Positions 10,393 to 19,914 are shown, counted from the first letter of the stretch. The stretch: DNA of 64,000 nt from UBA868 sp016776875 (GCA_051201585.1 CP179198.1:2480001-2544000); one strand, 5' to 3'. The notes: generated by a model from the letters alone, not told the origin. Made by a program: numbers and translations.

Positions 10393-11106
10393 ATGTTTAA
10401 CAACTATTCAGTTTTGGCTATCGTCCCAGCCCGTGGAGGCAGCAAACGCGTTTTAGACAAAAACAAACGCCTTATCAGTGGGTCTCCTCTCATCTCCTGG
10501 ACAATTCAGGCATGCAGAGACTGCAAATACATCGATCGCATCGTAATTTCAACCGATGATTCGGATATTGCCCAGATCTCCAGAGATAGTGGAGCTGATC
10601 TTGTTTTAAACAGGTCCGCTGGGCTCTCAACGGACTCATCTCCAGTGATGGACACCGTTACTCAAGTCATTACCGATCTTAAAGCCAAAGGAGAATCATA
10701 TGATTTTGTGTTTCTTGGGCAACCTACGTCACCTCTTCGCACTAGTGCCCATATCTACTCAGCGTTTGATCTAATAAAGAATAATATCAATGCCTCTGTC
10801 GTTGGCGTAACTGAATCTGGGCATCCAAAAGAGTGGCAAGGACCAATTGGGGATGATGGGAAAATGCAGAAATTCCTTAAAATAACCCGGCTCGATTTAT
10901 CTTCTAATATTCTTCCAGTAAGCTATGTCATCAATGGCGCTATCTACATTTCACCGACTAGTACCTTATTAAAAGAAAGAACATTTTTTCCTAGCGATAA
11001 TCTCCATGCATTTTTCATGTCAAGGCGCGATTCGATAGATATAGATACAGAATTCGACTTTGAAATTGCAAATTATCTACTTTCTGAGAAACATCTTGCC
11101 CCTTAA
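10393..11106 (+). CDS. neuA: NeuA/PseF/LegF-type CMP-sugar acid synthetase
   Basis: 237 residues. The P-loop-like signature VLAIVPARGGSKRVLDKNKR opens the protein, followed by STDDSDIAQISRDSGADLVL, FLGQPTSPLRTSAHIYSAF and the metal-binding RRDSIDIDTEFDFEIA near the C-terminus. This family makes the CMP derivative of sialic, pseudaminic or legionaminic acid from CTP. The start is placed at ATG 10393 rather than TTG 10387. It is read opposite to all its neighbours and converges on the WbaP-type gene, so it has its own promoter. It provides the activation step for the NeuB product; the exact acid is not known. Confidence 0.87.
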   Translation: MFNNYSVLAIVPARGGSKRVLDKNKRLISGSPLISWTIQACRDCKYIDRIVISTDDSDIAQISRDSGADLVLNRSAGLSTDSSPVMDTVTQVITDLKAKGESYDFVFLGQPTSPLRTSAHIYSAFDLIKNNINASVVGVTESGHPKEWQGPIGDDGKMQKFLKITRLDLSSNILPVSYVINGAIYISPTSTLLKERTFFPSDNLHAFFMSRRDSIDIDTEFDFEIANYLLSEKHLAP

Positions 11107-11147
11107 AAACAAGCAGACTAAGAATCAGCTAATTAAAAAATTAATGA

Positions 11148-12443
11148 TCATCGCGCCCCTCGCCCTGAGAGCACGGTCACGAAAGTCCGGATCAGAATTA
11201 TAAGATCGATCCAAAAATTGATATTTTTTATATAAAAAAAGTCGTACTCAAGTTTTTCTTTTGTTTCCTCTTCGCTCGCTGCATAAGGGTAAGACACCTG
11301 AGCCCATCCGGAAATCCCCGGCCGCAAGATATGACGAAATCCGTAGAAAGGAATTGATCTGAGATAGTTATCAACAATACTCGGCTGCTCAGGTCGTGGC
11401 CCAATCAGACTCATGTCTCCTTTAAGGACATTTACTAATTGAGGAATCTCATCAAGACGAAACCGTCTAATGAATCGGCCTACCATTGTCACTCGAGAAT
11501 CTCTTTTTAAGGCAAAACTCTCAACGCTCTCAGTACTTGAATCAAACATACTTCTAAACTTAAACATGACAAATTCTTTCCCATGAAGACCGATTCGTCT
11601 TTGAGTAAAAAAGATTGGCCCTGACGTCTCTAATCTAACTGCAAAACCAATAATAATCGCTAACACAAGACAGACTGGTGCAAGCGTAAGCACAATCAGA
11701 AAATCAGCGATACGTTTGATCTTCATGTAAGCCCTTGGCGGAGTGACTTTTTCCAAATCCTGCAAGGTCACGTCCGATAGTGGAACTCGACCCGCAATCT
11801 TTTCAGACAAGTCCCGCCGTCCGAGGACCTCAAGTCCTGCTTGGCGCCACTTCACCAAACGAACGGCATCTTCTTTAAACCTTTTATCTTGAAGATCAAC
11901 CACAATTCCCGAAAGGCCTTGCGGTAAAGATCTCTCAAAATCAACTAATTGATAGCAAATCCCATAATGTTCGGGCAAATAAATATCTGAATCATCTCTG
12001 CTAACTCCAAAAACTGATTTAAACAAACGAGCTCGTAAACTCAGAACTAAAATCAAGCCTAGTATCCCTATGATTAACTCAAATAAAAACACAGTACGGG
12101 ACAGAAAGAATACCCGAGACAGGTAAAGACCAATTGCAATAGTTAAAAATGATAAAACGCAGACTAGGACTGCTCTTCCTTGCCAATCAAAAACAATCTG
12201 ACTAAATTGGAATCGAACAATTGACCAGGCAACTAAATAGGCAGTAGGCCACGAGAGAACGAACAAGAACGTCTCACGCGTTGTCAAAAGATCATTCTTG
12301 ATAAAAATCAAGATTGGGGCACTACCAGACAACATAATTAAAGATATCTCAATAAGAATAAAACAAACAAATAGATTCGAAATAATATCGTAAGAGGTCC
12401 TTATCCAAAAAGATCCAGCCAACTTATGAATTAATGTTTGCAA
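11148..12443 (-). CDS. WbaP/WcaJ-type polyprenyl-phosphate sugar phosphotransferase
   Basis: 431 residues. There are four hydrophobic segments in the first 130 residues, a soluble middle, a further membrane segment near 250 (ADFLIVLTLAPVCLVLAIII) and the bacterial sugar transferase domain to the end. The domain has FTQRRIGLHGKEFVMFKFRS, RRFRLDEIPQLVNVLKGDMS, LIGPRPEQP and PGISGWAQVSYPYA. The enzyme moves a sugar-1-phosphate onto undecaprenyl phosphate at the inner membrane and so starts glycan assembly. It ends 42 bp from the convergent NeuA-type gene and follows the GT2 gene by 15 bp, so the two are probably co-transcribed. Confidence 0.93.
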   Translation of the reverse strand: MQTLIHKLAGSFWIRTSYDIISNLFVCFILIEISLIMLSGSAPILIFIKNDLLTTRETFLFVLSWPTAYLVAWSIVRFQFSQIVFDWQGRAVLVCVLSFLTIAIGLYLSRVFFLSRTVFLFELIIGILGLILVLSLRARLFKSVFGVSRDDSDIYLPEHYGICYQLVDFERSLPQGLSGIVVDLQDKRFKEDAVRLVKWRQAGLEVLGRRDLSEKIAGRVPLSDVTLQDLEKVTPPRAYMKIKRIADFLIVLTLAPVCLVLAIIIGFAVRLETSGPIFFTQRRIGLHGKEFVMFKFRSMFDSSTESVESFALKRDSRVTMVGRFIRRFRLDEIPQLVNVLKGDMSLIGPRPEQPSIVDNYLRSIPFYGFRHILRPGISGWAQVSYPYAASEEETKEKLEYDFFYIKNINFWIDLIILIRTFVTVLSGRGAR

Positions 12444-12458
12444 TCTGGTTTTTCCTTT

Positions 12459-13340
12459 TTAGGAGCGAAGAAATTTGAGATATAACCACTTTCTGCATTG
12501 AACTGGTAGGAGCCGAGCCGGCATTCTAATAATTCCCCAAACGATAAGATCAAATAAATTTAGAAACCCAATCGCGTAGAGTTTTCTTAAAAATTGAATT
12601 TCACATTTTAAGTACTTCAGTCCTCCACGCCGAGAGAAAAAATCGTTGTCGACAACTGTTTCAACTCCAACAAAATTTAGGTTCACAATTTTGTGATTAG
12701 CCAATATCAAACGGGCCCATAAGAAATAATCCTCAAATAACGGACAGTCAACATATCCTCCAACCGAATTAATTGCCTCTTTTCTAAAAACTACCGTAGG
12801 GTGATTAAGTGGATTGCGTCTCCTCGCCCACGTTCTCAAATTAACACTACCCGCCGCTCCGCTTCTATCACAAATTATGCTTTTTTTGCCAAAATGATAG
12901 GTTTCTCTCATGAGGGATCCGACTACCGAGACATCAGGATTTAACAAAAGAAACGACACTTGATTTTCAAAGCGGTTTTCCAGACAGACGTCATCTGTGT
13001 CAAATCTTGCAACAAAATCATGGGTGCACTGTTTCAATCCGGCACTTAGCGCTTTACCTAGACCCTGATTATCAGAAAGAGCAACAGTGTGAAGGGGAAG
13101 CCTGCTAGAAAAAGAATGCAGCACCTTTTGAACATCAGCGTCGACCGGTCCATCCAAAACGACAACGACTTGATTTGGGGCGAGGATCTGATTCTCAATA
13201 CTTTTCAGACATTGCTCAAACTCTTTGGCTTTTGTTCCAGCATAAACAGATCCGAGCAGAGAAAAACCTTGTGTGCCAGAGGCGGGCATCTCGAGATTAG
13301 GCCGTAATACTGTCATTTTTAGCGGATTGAATATCAACAA
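12459..13340 (-). CDS. Glycosyltransferase family 2
   Basis: 293 residues with a GT-A fold: SVYAGTKAKEFEQCLKSIEN, VVVVLDGPVD, the donor/metal site FVARFDTDDVCLENRFE (about 110-126), then NHPTVVFRKEAI and FEDYFLWARL, with a hydrophobic amphipathic tail. Such enzymes add one sugar to the growing lipid-linked glycan on the cytoplasmic face. It lies directly upstream of the initiating transferase. Donor and acceptor cannot be read from the sequence. Internal ATG codons at residues 9 and 18 are possible alternative starts. Confidence 0.87.
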   Translation of the reverse strand: MLIFNPLKMTVLRPNLEMPASGTQGFSLLGSVYAGTKAKEFEQCLKSIENQILAPNQVVVVLDGPVDADVQKVLHSFSSRLPLHTVALSDNQGLGKALSAGLKQCTHDFVARFDTDDVCLENRFENQVSFLLLNPDVSVVGSLMRETYHFGKKSIICDRSGAAGSVNLRTWARRRNPLNHPTVVFRKEAINSVGGYVDCPLFEDYFLWARLILANHKIVNLNFVGVETVVDNDFFSRRGGLKYLKCEIQFLRKLYAIGFLNLFDLIVWGIIRMPARLLPVQCRKWLYLKFLRS

Positions 13341-13475
13341 AAATCAGTTGTAAAACCAATTTCGAGCCGGCAGCCCTCTTAGATCCAGAAAATTTTTACC
13401 TTGCTGGTATCACCATGAAACTATACTTAATCCCGAGATCGAAAATTCTTTACCGAAGATGTTTCGGTAACCAAT

Positions 13476-14507
13476 TTAGCTCGGGTTCTGCAATTGAAAT
13501 TTCGCTGCCCAATTTTGATCAGCCGAATAGATCTGATAAACCAGTTTCATCGTTGCAAGCGCCTCTTCCGCACTTCCAATTACGATTTTTTTATCTTGCG
13601 TCACCGCACTGTAAAACTCATCGATTTCATCCCGCCAAGAATTGTCCTGCGTATATTCAAACGTTCGCTTTTCAAGTACATCGTTTGAAGTTTTTTCATA
13701 GATAATAATCTCTTCGTCACCATAGCTTTGAGATCCAGAGAGTATTCCCCGAAGAACAATCAATCCATCAGTCAAACCAATTTCTAAGCGGAAAGTGTGA
13801 CGCCATTGAGTCGCACTTGAATGAATTGTTGCCACAACGCCCGTCTTAGTTTTCATAAGTGCGTAAGCATTATCCTCAACATCATGACGCCAATAATCAT
13901 TAGAGATGACACTGTACACTTCATCAAACGAACCAGAAATTGTTCTGATCATATCGAGCATGTGAATTCCCTGATCCAGCAGTATTCCCCCGCCTGCCTG
14001 ATTTCTTTTTGTTCTCCAATCAGAATCGAAACTAATAATCTTACTTTTTCCGTAAGCGCCACGAAGATTGATAACGCTTCCAAGCTCGCCAGAATTAATT
14101 AGCTTTAATGCTTCTTTATAACTTTCATGATATCGATGATTAAAACCAAATTTGAGCTTGAGATGAGGACTTCCTTGCGCCGTTTTGAGCACATCTTCGA
14201 CATCTTCGACAGTACGACCAGGTGGCTTCTCACAAAACACGTGAAAACCTCTTTTTAAACCCGCAATAGTCACATCGGGAGCAAGATAATTAGGCAAACT
14301 TACAAACAGAATATCTAAATTCTCATCAAGAAGATTTAAAGGGTCAGAGTAAGTTACTGCACCGTTTAAACGTTTATTATTATCTAGCTTGATATCACTA
14401 ACAGCGACCGTCTGCAGATGTTCATGAGCATCAATAAAGCGGCGGCGGCGCTGGCCAACTACGCCATAGCCCGCAATTCCAACACGCAGAGGTCTTGCTA
14501 GGTTCAT
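13476..14507 (-). CDS. Gfo/Idh/MocA family oxidoreductase
   Basis: 343 residues. The N-terminal NAD(P)-binding domain has VGIAGYGVVGQRRRRF, and the family signature FCEKPPGRTVEDVEDV sits near residue 92. GFNHRYHESYKEALKLI and GGGILLDQGIHMLDMIRTIS line the substrate side. These enzymes oxidise or reduce sugar nucleotides or inositols. The gene stands between a GT2 and an epimerase gene in the glycan locus, and would make or modify a precursor sugar. The family is too broad for a substrate call. Confidence 0.87.
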   Translation of the reverse strand: MNLARPLRVGIAGYGVVGQRRRRFIDAHEHLQTVAVSDIKLDNNKRLNGAVTYSDPLNLLDENLDILFVSLPNYLAPDVTIAGLKRGFHVFCEKPPGRTVEDVEDVLKTAQGSPHLKLKFGFNHRYHESYKEALKLINSGELGSVINLRGAYGKSKIISFDSDWRTKRNQAGGGILLDQGIHMLDMIRTISGSFDEVYSVISNDYWRHDVEDNAYALMKTKTGVVATIHSSATQWRHTFRLEIGLTDGLIVLRGILSGSQSYGDEEIIIYEKTSNDVLEKRTFEYTQDNSWRDEIDEFYSAVTQDKKIVIGSAEEALATMKLVYQIYSADQNWAAKFQLQNPS

Positions 14508-14614
14508 ATTAGACCTGATCGCTCAAAATAATAATCGTATTCAAACTAAACAATAGTACGCTCCGACAAGTCGCTTGCAGCCGTGTAAAACTGGCACTAA
14601 ATTTAACAACATCT

Positions 14615-15496
14615 CTATTTGCTCTGGATTGACGAAGATATCTCTTCTACTAACTCTAAAACTCCTTCTCCAATATCAATAAATTCTTTAGGAATTAACT
14701 TTCTAGCCTGTTTTGGCGTATACCGATACGGAGTACTTGAGTAATGATATCTGGCTTTTGCCTCGGGCAAATACTCCACTTTTTCTTCTAACCCCACTAT
14801 CTCAAAAATTAATTCAATCAACTCACGAGAGGCGAGCACTTGGGAACCAGTAATTGTGACAGCTTTATTTTTGTAATCGTTAGTCAGAATATCGACCGAC
14901 AGCCGCGCCGCATCACTCGCGTGGATGTATTCCCTCCTTTCTTTACCAGTCCCATCGTACTTTAACGACTTAGACCGAATAATTTCTTCAACATAGTTTC
15001 TTATTCCATTCCATTCTTGAGCCCTTGGTCCATACAATGATCCGTAGCGCATAAACGTATAGTCGAATTGATGAATTTCGTGATAAGCCTCAATAAGCGT
15101 CTCTGCGGCTTGCTTACTTGCCCTATAAAATGATCCATAAGAGCTGTAAACATAGAGCGTCGAAGCGTACATAAATCTAGGAATTTTAAGTTCACAAAGA
15201 GTCTCGACGACACTGACTGTCCCAAGTACATTTAAATTCACCGTATCAAATGGCCTCTCATAAGCCTCATTGATGTCGGATATTCCCGCAAAATGATATA
15301 CCGAATTTGCGCCTTTTAATGCTTCGCGGAGTGCATCTCGATCAAGAATATCCCCAACCACCATTGTTTGATCAGCTCGAAGCCAAGGAGACTCGACTGC
15401 ATCGAAAATTTGCACTTTAAACCCACGACTACTCAGTTCGTCGGCTGTGTAACTTCCAAGAAATCCAGATCCTCCAATTACAACTACCTTATCCAT
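14615..15496 (-). CDS. NAD-dependent epimerase/dehydratase (extended SDR)
   Basis: 293 residues. The NAD motif is GGSGFLGS (about 8-15); VYHFAGISDINEAYERPFDT, the catalytic YRASK (Tyr and Lys about 126-130) and MRYGSLYGPRAQEWNG follow. This is the typical extended SDR fold acting on nucleotide sugars (4-epimerase or 4,6-dehydratase type). It is slightly short for the group but has a complete C-terminal substrate part. It precedes the Gfo/Idh gene with a 107-bp spacer. Substrate unknown. Confidence 0.87.
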   Translation of the reverse strand: MDKVVVIGGSGFLGSYTADELSSRGFKVQIFDAVESPWLRADQTMVVGDILDRDALREALKGANSVYHFAGISDINEAYERPFDTVNLNVLGTVSVVETLCELKIPRFMYASTLYVYSSYGSFYRASKQAAETLIEAYHEIHQFDYTFMRYGSLYGPRAQEWNGIRNYVEEIIRSKSLKYDGTGKERREYIHASDAARLSVDILTNDYKNKAVTITGSQVLASRELIELIFEIVGLEEKVEYLPEAKARYHYSSTPYRYTPKQARKLIPKEFIDIGEGVLELVEEISSSIQSK

Positions 15497-15826
15497 AAAA
15501 TTTTACCCGCCTGTATTTGAGATACATTACATTCAAATGGGATTGCTTACTGTTACTGGGAAAATTTATTATCACTCTATATCATCACCTTGATCCAAGG
15601 CGCTTAAGAACAAGTGTAAACAAAGATGATCGTGTCATTTGCTGATTCCACTCGTCATATTCAATACTTCCGCTACTCTGAGTCACTCTGACCAACAGCA
15701 TCACTCATCACTTTGGCCGATATACGAATCTCTTACCTGTCGCTCTGGGCAAATATCAAATTGCGGAATCTAATATTAGGGTATTCAGTCAACATCGATT
15801 TTTTCTTTCTTCCACAATTCTCCCAA
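15497..15826. other. 330-bp intergenic stretch, possible gene remnant
   Basis: On the minus strand a short frame (about 38 codons, 15703-15587) reads like protein (SSGSIEYDEWNQQMTRSSLF) but has a stop just before it and no recognisable family. It may be the tail of a lost gene. Nothing else was seen. Confidence 0.3.
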
Positions 15827-16633
15827 CTAAGTTCTTTCAAACAAAATATTAAAATTTTCTCGACCTCCCATTCTTTCGCGCATTGTTTCTTTAAAACCAA
15901 AGGCTTCAAGGGTTTGCTCGATTTGGCCCTTGCTCAAACTAATCTCAACCTCGATCATGATTGAGCGACAGCGAGAATCTTCAAGGGTTTTTCTCATATT
16001 CTCAACAATCATTTTCTCTGACCCATCTACATCAATTTTAATGTGATTGGGAAAACTTATCCCCGGCTCCTCTAAAAAAGTGTCCAAGCTTTCTACGAGA
16101 ACTCCCTGGATATGTTTTGACTTGAAATTCTCATTACCGCTCACAGGCTGGTCTATGGAGTGCATCGAGGAGCCTACTTCCAGCGACGAAAGAAAAAATT
16201 CACTTACACGGCGTTTATCACCAATGGCAAAACAATATGGAAAAACTGTGCCTGAAAGATTATTTAGGCAAATGTTGACGTTCAGAGAATGGAAGTTCCC
16301 TGCCTCTGGCTCAACCGCATATACCTTTCCACCACTATGTTCAATCTTTTTGCCAATAAGCAGACTGTAGGCACCAACATTCGCGCCTATATCGAGAACC
16401 ACATCGCTACCTGATATGCAGTTTCGAATCCAATGAACTGTAACCGTCTCTCGCGAGTAACTCTCTTCAGCTCTCAAAAAATATTCAAGAAAAGTGGTTG
16501 CGCGGAACTTTATAAAAAACCCATCAAATTTTTTTGTATTTAAAAGAGGAATACCAAACCGTAAAAGCATCTTAGCGGCCAAAATGCGGACTTTTCGACT
16601 ATAGCTTGACCAAATTAAATATTTATTTCTCAT
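15827..16633 (-). CDS. FkbM-family SAM-dependent methyltransferase
   Basis: 268 residues. The SAM-binding motif is VVLDIGANVGAYSLLIGKKI (about 75-94), followed by YAVEPEAGNFHSLNVNICLN and the FkbM hallmark IKIDVDGSEKMIVENMRKTL. The family O-methylates sugars or polyketides, and many copies lie in glycan loci. It is the last (right-most) gene of the locus. An AT-rich spacer separates it from the CorC-like genes, whose base composition is different. Confidence 0.87.
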   Translation of the reverse strand: MRNKYLIWSSYSRKVRILAAKMLLRFGIPLLNTKKFDGFFIKFRATTFLEYFLRAEESYSRETVTVHWIRNCISGSDVVLDIGANVGAYSLLIGKKIEHSGGKVYAVEPEAGNFHSLNVNICLNNLSGTVFPYCFAIGDKRRVSEFFLSSLEVGSSMHSIDQPVSGNENFKSKHIQGVLVESLDTFLEEPGISFPNHIKIDVDGSEKMIVENMRKTLEDSRCRSIMIEVEISLSKGQIEQTLEAFGFKETMRERMGGRENFNILFERT

Positions 16634-16785
16634 GCATATTGTTTCTTTGGAATGGCGCCGAGATTAATTACGAACACTTAATTCTAAACTTTATGTAATT
16701 TTTATTAAAATTAAAAATATTCCAATCAAACTACGAGAGCATATTTAATATGAATCTAACATCAAATAATGTTTACTATTGCAAA

Positions 16786-18051
16786 CTATCGATTTAGTCG
16801 GCTTACTTTTACTATTAGCGCAGATCGGTCACTGGCCTTCTCAACAAAAAATAACAATCCTGACTCCTCTACGTTATCGCCAACCTGCGGAATTCGACGT
16901 AGTCTGGCCGTCACAAGACCGCCAACGGTATGTGCCTCGCGATCGGATAGAGGCACGCCCAAAACCTCACTTGCCTCTGAAATTGGCACTCTCGCATCCA
17001 TTAAAAACACCCCTGACTCGATCTCTTCAAGCTGATGACGCTTTTTAGACGTGTATTCATCAAAGTCATAACCCACATCAATTTCACCCACAACTTCTTC
17101 AATAATATCCTCCATGGTAATCATGCCAACGGCTGATCCAAACTCATCGACAACGATTGCCATATGGTCATCGCGTTTTCGAAGCAGCGGAAGAAGTTGA
17201 TCAACGGTTTGACGTGGAGACACATAAAGGGCGGGATTAGTCAGCGCCTCAAGCGGCTTCTCCAGAATTCCGACGTCCATCATTTCCCAAGTTGTTATCG
17301 TCACGATGCCGACGATATTGCTACTATTGCGGTGGTATACCGGCAGACGGTTAAATCCTCGATTTCTAACCATTGCGAGCGCGCGACGGGCGGACTTGTT
17401 CTGGTTAATTGAAGTCACTTCGGCAATTGGAATCATGACTTCCCCAACGGTGGTTTCACCAAATCTAATCACGCGTCTGATTCGACCGTGATCAAAGGCA
17501 TCAACGCTGGATGTGCGTTCAGCCATGTCAACCACGGAGCGAATAAGCTCTCTTGTCATATAAACATTCTGTTCAATCCGCCCCCCACCAAATGCCCGCG
17601 CGACCCATCGTGATATTCGCGAAAAAATCATGACGACGGGGTAAAACACAAAACGAAAAGCACGAAGCAAATAGATTGCTTTTGGCGCAATTTCTGTTGA
17701 GCGATGCTGATAAACCGTTTTTGGAACGATCTCTCCGAAAATTAGAAAAAGCGGGGTAAAAATTAGGAACGCCGCCCACTCGCCGTTATCGCCAAGCAAG
17801 CGAATCATCAAAAGAGTGCCGATTGTCGTTAGCGCAATGGTCGCGATATTAGTCCCGACTAGGGTCGTTCCCAGCAGTGTCTCGGGGCTTCTAAACTCAT
17901 CCAACACCATTCTGGAGCCTTTATGCCCTTTGCCTGCCATCGCGTTCAGCTTTACTTTATCTGCGTTGACCATCGCAATCTCGGAACCGGAAAAAAACCC
18001 TTTCAATACCAGCAACCCGATCATCAGCAACAACGTGAGTAAAATATCCAT
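16786..18051 (-). CDS. CNNM/CorC-type (HlyC/CorC) membrane protein, copy A
   Basis: 421 residues. The DUF21/CNNM transmembrane domain (about 1-190) begins GFFSGSEIAMVNADKVKLNA and has the loop LIFGEIVPKTVYQHRS. A CBS pair follows (about 205-330, with GEVMIPIAEVTSI and MAIVVDEFGSAVGMITMEDI) and a CorC/HlyC C-terminal domain (VGGLVTARL, DNVEESGLLFFVEKAS). The family is linked to Mg2+ and Co2+ efflux or tolerance. It starts 3 bp after the stop of its tandem relative, so the two are translationally close. The transported ion is not established here. Confidence 0.9.
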   Translation of the reverse strand: MDILLTLLLMIGLLVLKGFFSGSEIAMVNADKVKLNAMAGKGHKGSRMVLDEFRSPETLLGTTLVGTNIATIALTTIGTLLMIRLLGDNGEWAAFLIFTPLFLIFGEIVPKTVYQHRSTEIAPKAIYLLRAFRFVFYPVVMIFSRISRWVARAFGGGRIEQNVYMTRELIRSVVDMAERTSSVDAFDHGRIRRVIRFGETTVGEVMIPIAEVTSINQNKSARRALAMVRNRGFNRLPVYHRNSSNIVGIVTITTWEMMDVGILEKPLEALTNPALYVSPRQTVDQLLPLLRKRDDHMAIVVDEFGSAVGMITMEDIIEEVVGEIDVGYDFDEYTSKKRHQLEEIESGVFLMDARVPISEASEVLGVPLSDREAHTVGGLVTARLRRIPQVGDNVEESGLLFFVEKASDRSALIVKVSRLNR

Positions 18052-18054
18052 GCG

Positions 18055-19611
18055 TCAGCCTCTTCTCTTTGGGCTATCTGGCAGACCTAACTCAACGCTT
18101 TTTCTGGTGTCGCGGCCTTCGAGATCTTCATCTAGATCCAAACCGGTTATCGACACGGTTTCTTGCGATAAGCCCGCTTCAGTCTCAATCTCAGTATCTG
18201 AATCTCGAGTTAACCGCTGCTGCTCTTCATCAGTTAACTCCTCAAAATCTTCCTCAGCTACTACTTTTGCAATCCGGACGCGCGATATTCGGTGCGCCTC
18301 CATCTCAAGCACCGTCAGCGCGACATCATCCACCTCAACTCGATCGCCGACTTGTGGAAGTCGATCTAAATATCGGAAGGCTACGCCACCAATCGTTGTC
18401 ATTCTCGGATCTTCTAATCCAAAGTGGGTCAGATTATTGACGTCAGTGAGTTTCATCTCACCTGGCAACTCGTAAATATTGAGATCTCTTTCCTGATACA
18501 GCGATCGGCCGCGTGACTCACCGCTAATATCACCAAAAATAAAAGTCAGTACGTCATAAATGGTAATAAACCCTTCAACACCACCGAACTCATTGAGACA
18601 AGCCGCTGCCCGAACACCGTTATCCCGAAAAAAATCAAACATTTCGTCAACTTTCTTAGTCAGTGGAACAACGACCGGCGGATACATAATCGCCTCTGTT
18701 TCAAGAGCGCTAAGATCCGCGCCATCACTTAACAACTGAAGGATATGTTCCGCATGGATAAATCCAACGAGATTATCTCGATGACCTCTAAAAACGGGCA
18801 CACGGGTATGTCGCAGATGCCGAAAACGTCTGATCATTTCAGCCGCGGGCAAATCCGCATTTAAAAAATCAGTGCGAGTCCGGGGCGTCATAATTTCGAC
18901 AATTTCGGTCTCATTTGATTCAAGCAATTGATTGATCAATGCGCGCTCTGTGGCATCGAGCTCTCCTTTTTCGGCGACCTGCTCAACCAATGTCAAAAAC
19001 TCATCGATATTAAGAAGACTTTCGGCAACTTTTTCTTCTCCAATAATCCGGGTCGTAAGACGATCGGAAACGAAACGGATCACATCTCGCAGCGGGGTAA
19101 TCAGACGAACCCAGACGCTCATCGGCGCTGCCACAACAGCCGTGCTAAACCGAACGGGGTTTGAAACTGCGATCGTTTTTGGCGTGATCTCCCCAAACAG
19201 TAAAACAAGCGGCACCATAAAAATAATACTCAACCACCCCGCTCGCTGTTCCCCATACAGACTAACGAGAATTCCCGCAGCATTAATCGTGGCTGCTATG
19301 TTGATCAACTCATTGCCGGTCAGAATTGAAATAATCAATCGACGGGGTTGATCGAGCAGCGCATGCAGCGTTTCAGATTGCGGGTTGTGATGTCGCCTTA
19401 ACTGCTGCAAATCAAGTCGCGAAAGTGAGAACAGGGCGGTCTCTGATCCAGAGAAAAATGCAGAACAAAATAACAGTCCAAATAACAACAGCAGCCGAAG
19501 CACCATCGACGGCTCGGCTAATAAACTGGTATCGAAGGCAAAAAAGTTGCCAAGCGCGTCCCAGTACTCTGTGATGGTTTGGAGTAAAAGCTGCATCAGT
19601 TCATCCGGCAA
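18055..19611 (-). CDS. CNNM/CorC-type (HlyC/CorC) membrane protein, copy B
   Basis: 518 residues, with the same order as its downstream neighbour: DUF21 membrane domain (SAFFSGSETALFSLSRLDLQ, LLFGEITPKTIAVSNPVRFS), CBS pair (EIMTPRTRTDFLNADL, AACLNEFGGVEGFITIYDVL), CorC/HlyC domain (TTIGGVAFRYLDRLPQVGDR). It has a longer acidic C-terminal tail (DEEQQRLTRDSDTEIETEAG). The N-terminus adds about 30 residues before the first membrane helix. Two tandem copies may form a heteromer, since CNNM proteins dimerise. The role in divalent cation export is by family only. Confidence 0.9.
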   Translation of the reverse strand: MPDELMQLLLQTITEYWDALGNFFAFDTSLLAEPSMVLRLLLLFGLLFCSAFFSGSETALFSLSRLDLQQLRRHHNPQSETLHALLDQPRRLIISILTGNELINIAATINAAGILVSLYGEQRAGWLSIIFMVPLVLLFGEITPKTIAVSNPVRFSTAVVAAPMSVWVRLITPLRDVIRFVSDRLTTRIIGEEKVAESLLNIDEFLTLVEQVAEKGELDATERALINQLLESNETEIVEIMTPRTRTDFLNADLPAAEMIRRFRHLRHTRVPVFRGHRDNLVGFIHAEHILQLLSDGADLSALETEAIMYPPVVVPLTKKVDEMFDFFRDNGVRAAACLNEFGGVEGFITIYDVLTFIFGDISGESRGRSLYQERDLNIYELPGEMKLTDVNNLTHFGLEDPRMTTIGGVAFRYLDRLPQVGDRVEVDDVALTVLEMEAHRISRVRIAKVVAEEDFEELTDEEQQRLTRDSDTEIETEAGLSQETVSITGLDLDEDLEGRDTRKSVELGLPDSPKRRG

Positions 19612-19914
19612 TGCCAGTGCAGCAAAGAAGGGGTCTCGCGGCGTTAATCACACCGCACCGATCGCCCGAGGATCAGTCGATTAACGTTCCATTAAAGACG
19701 CCTAGATGATCGCCAAATTGCTACACCCGAGTTCAAGCAAATTGTTATCACTCATTTGTAACTTATTTTGCCACAACGGATAAACGAAAGCGACGATTAC
19801 CAGAAACGCGGTTTCGATACCCCTTCACTCGTGATGGTAATCAGCGACATCAAGCGGGTGCCGGACCTGGCCCGCCTTCCAGCTTGCACGCCGATAATGC
19901 AACCACGACATCCC
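19612..19914. other. 303-bp intergenic stretch, nothing recognised
   Basis: It lies between pmbA (stop) and the CorC-like copy B (start); both are minus-strand. I see no frame with family motifs, no RNA gene and no clear hairpin. A promoter for the CorC pair is expected here but not identified. Confidence 0.4.
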
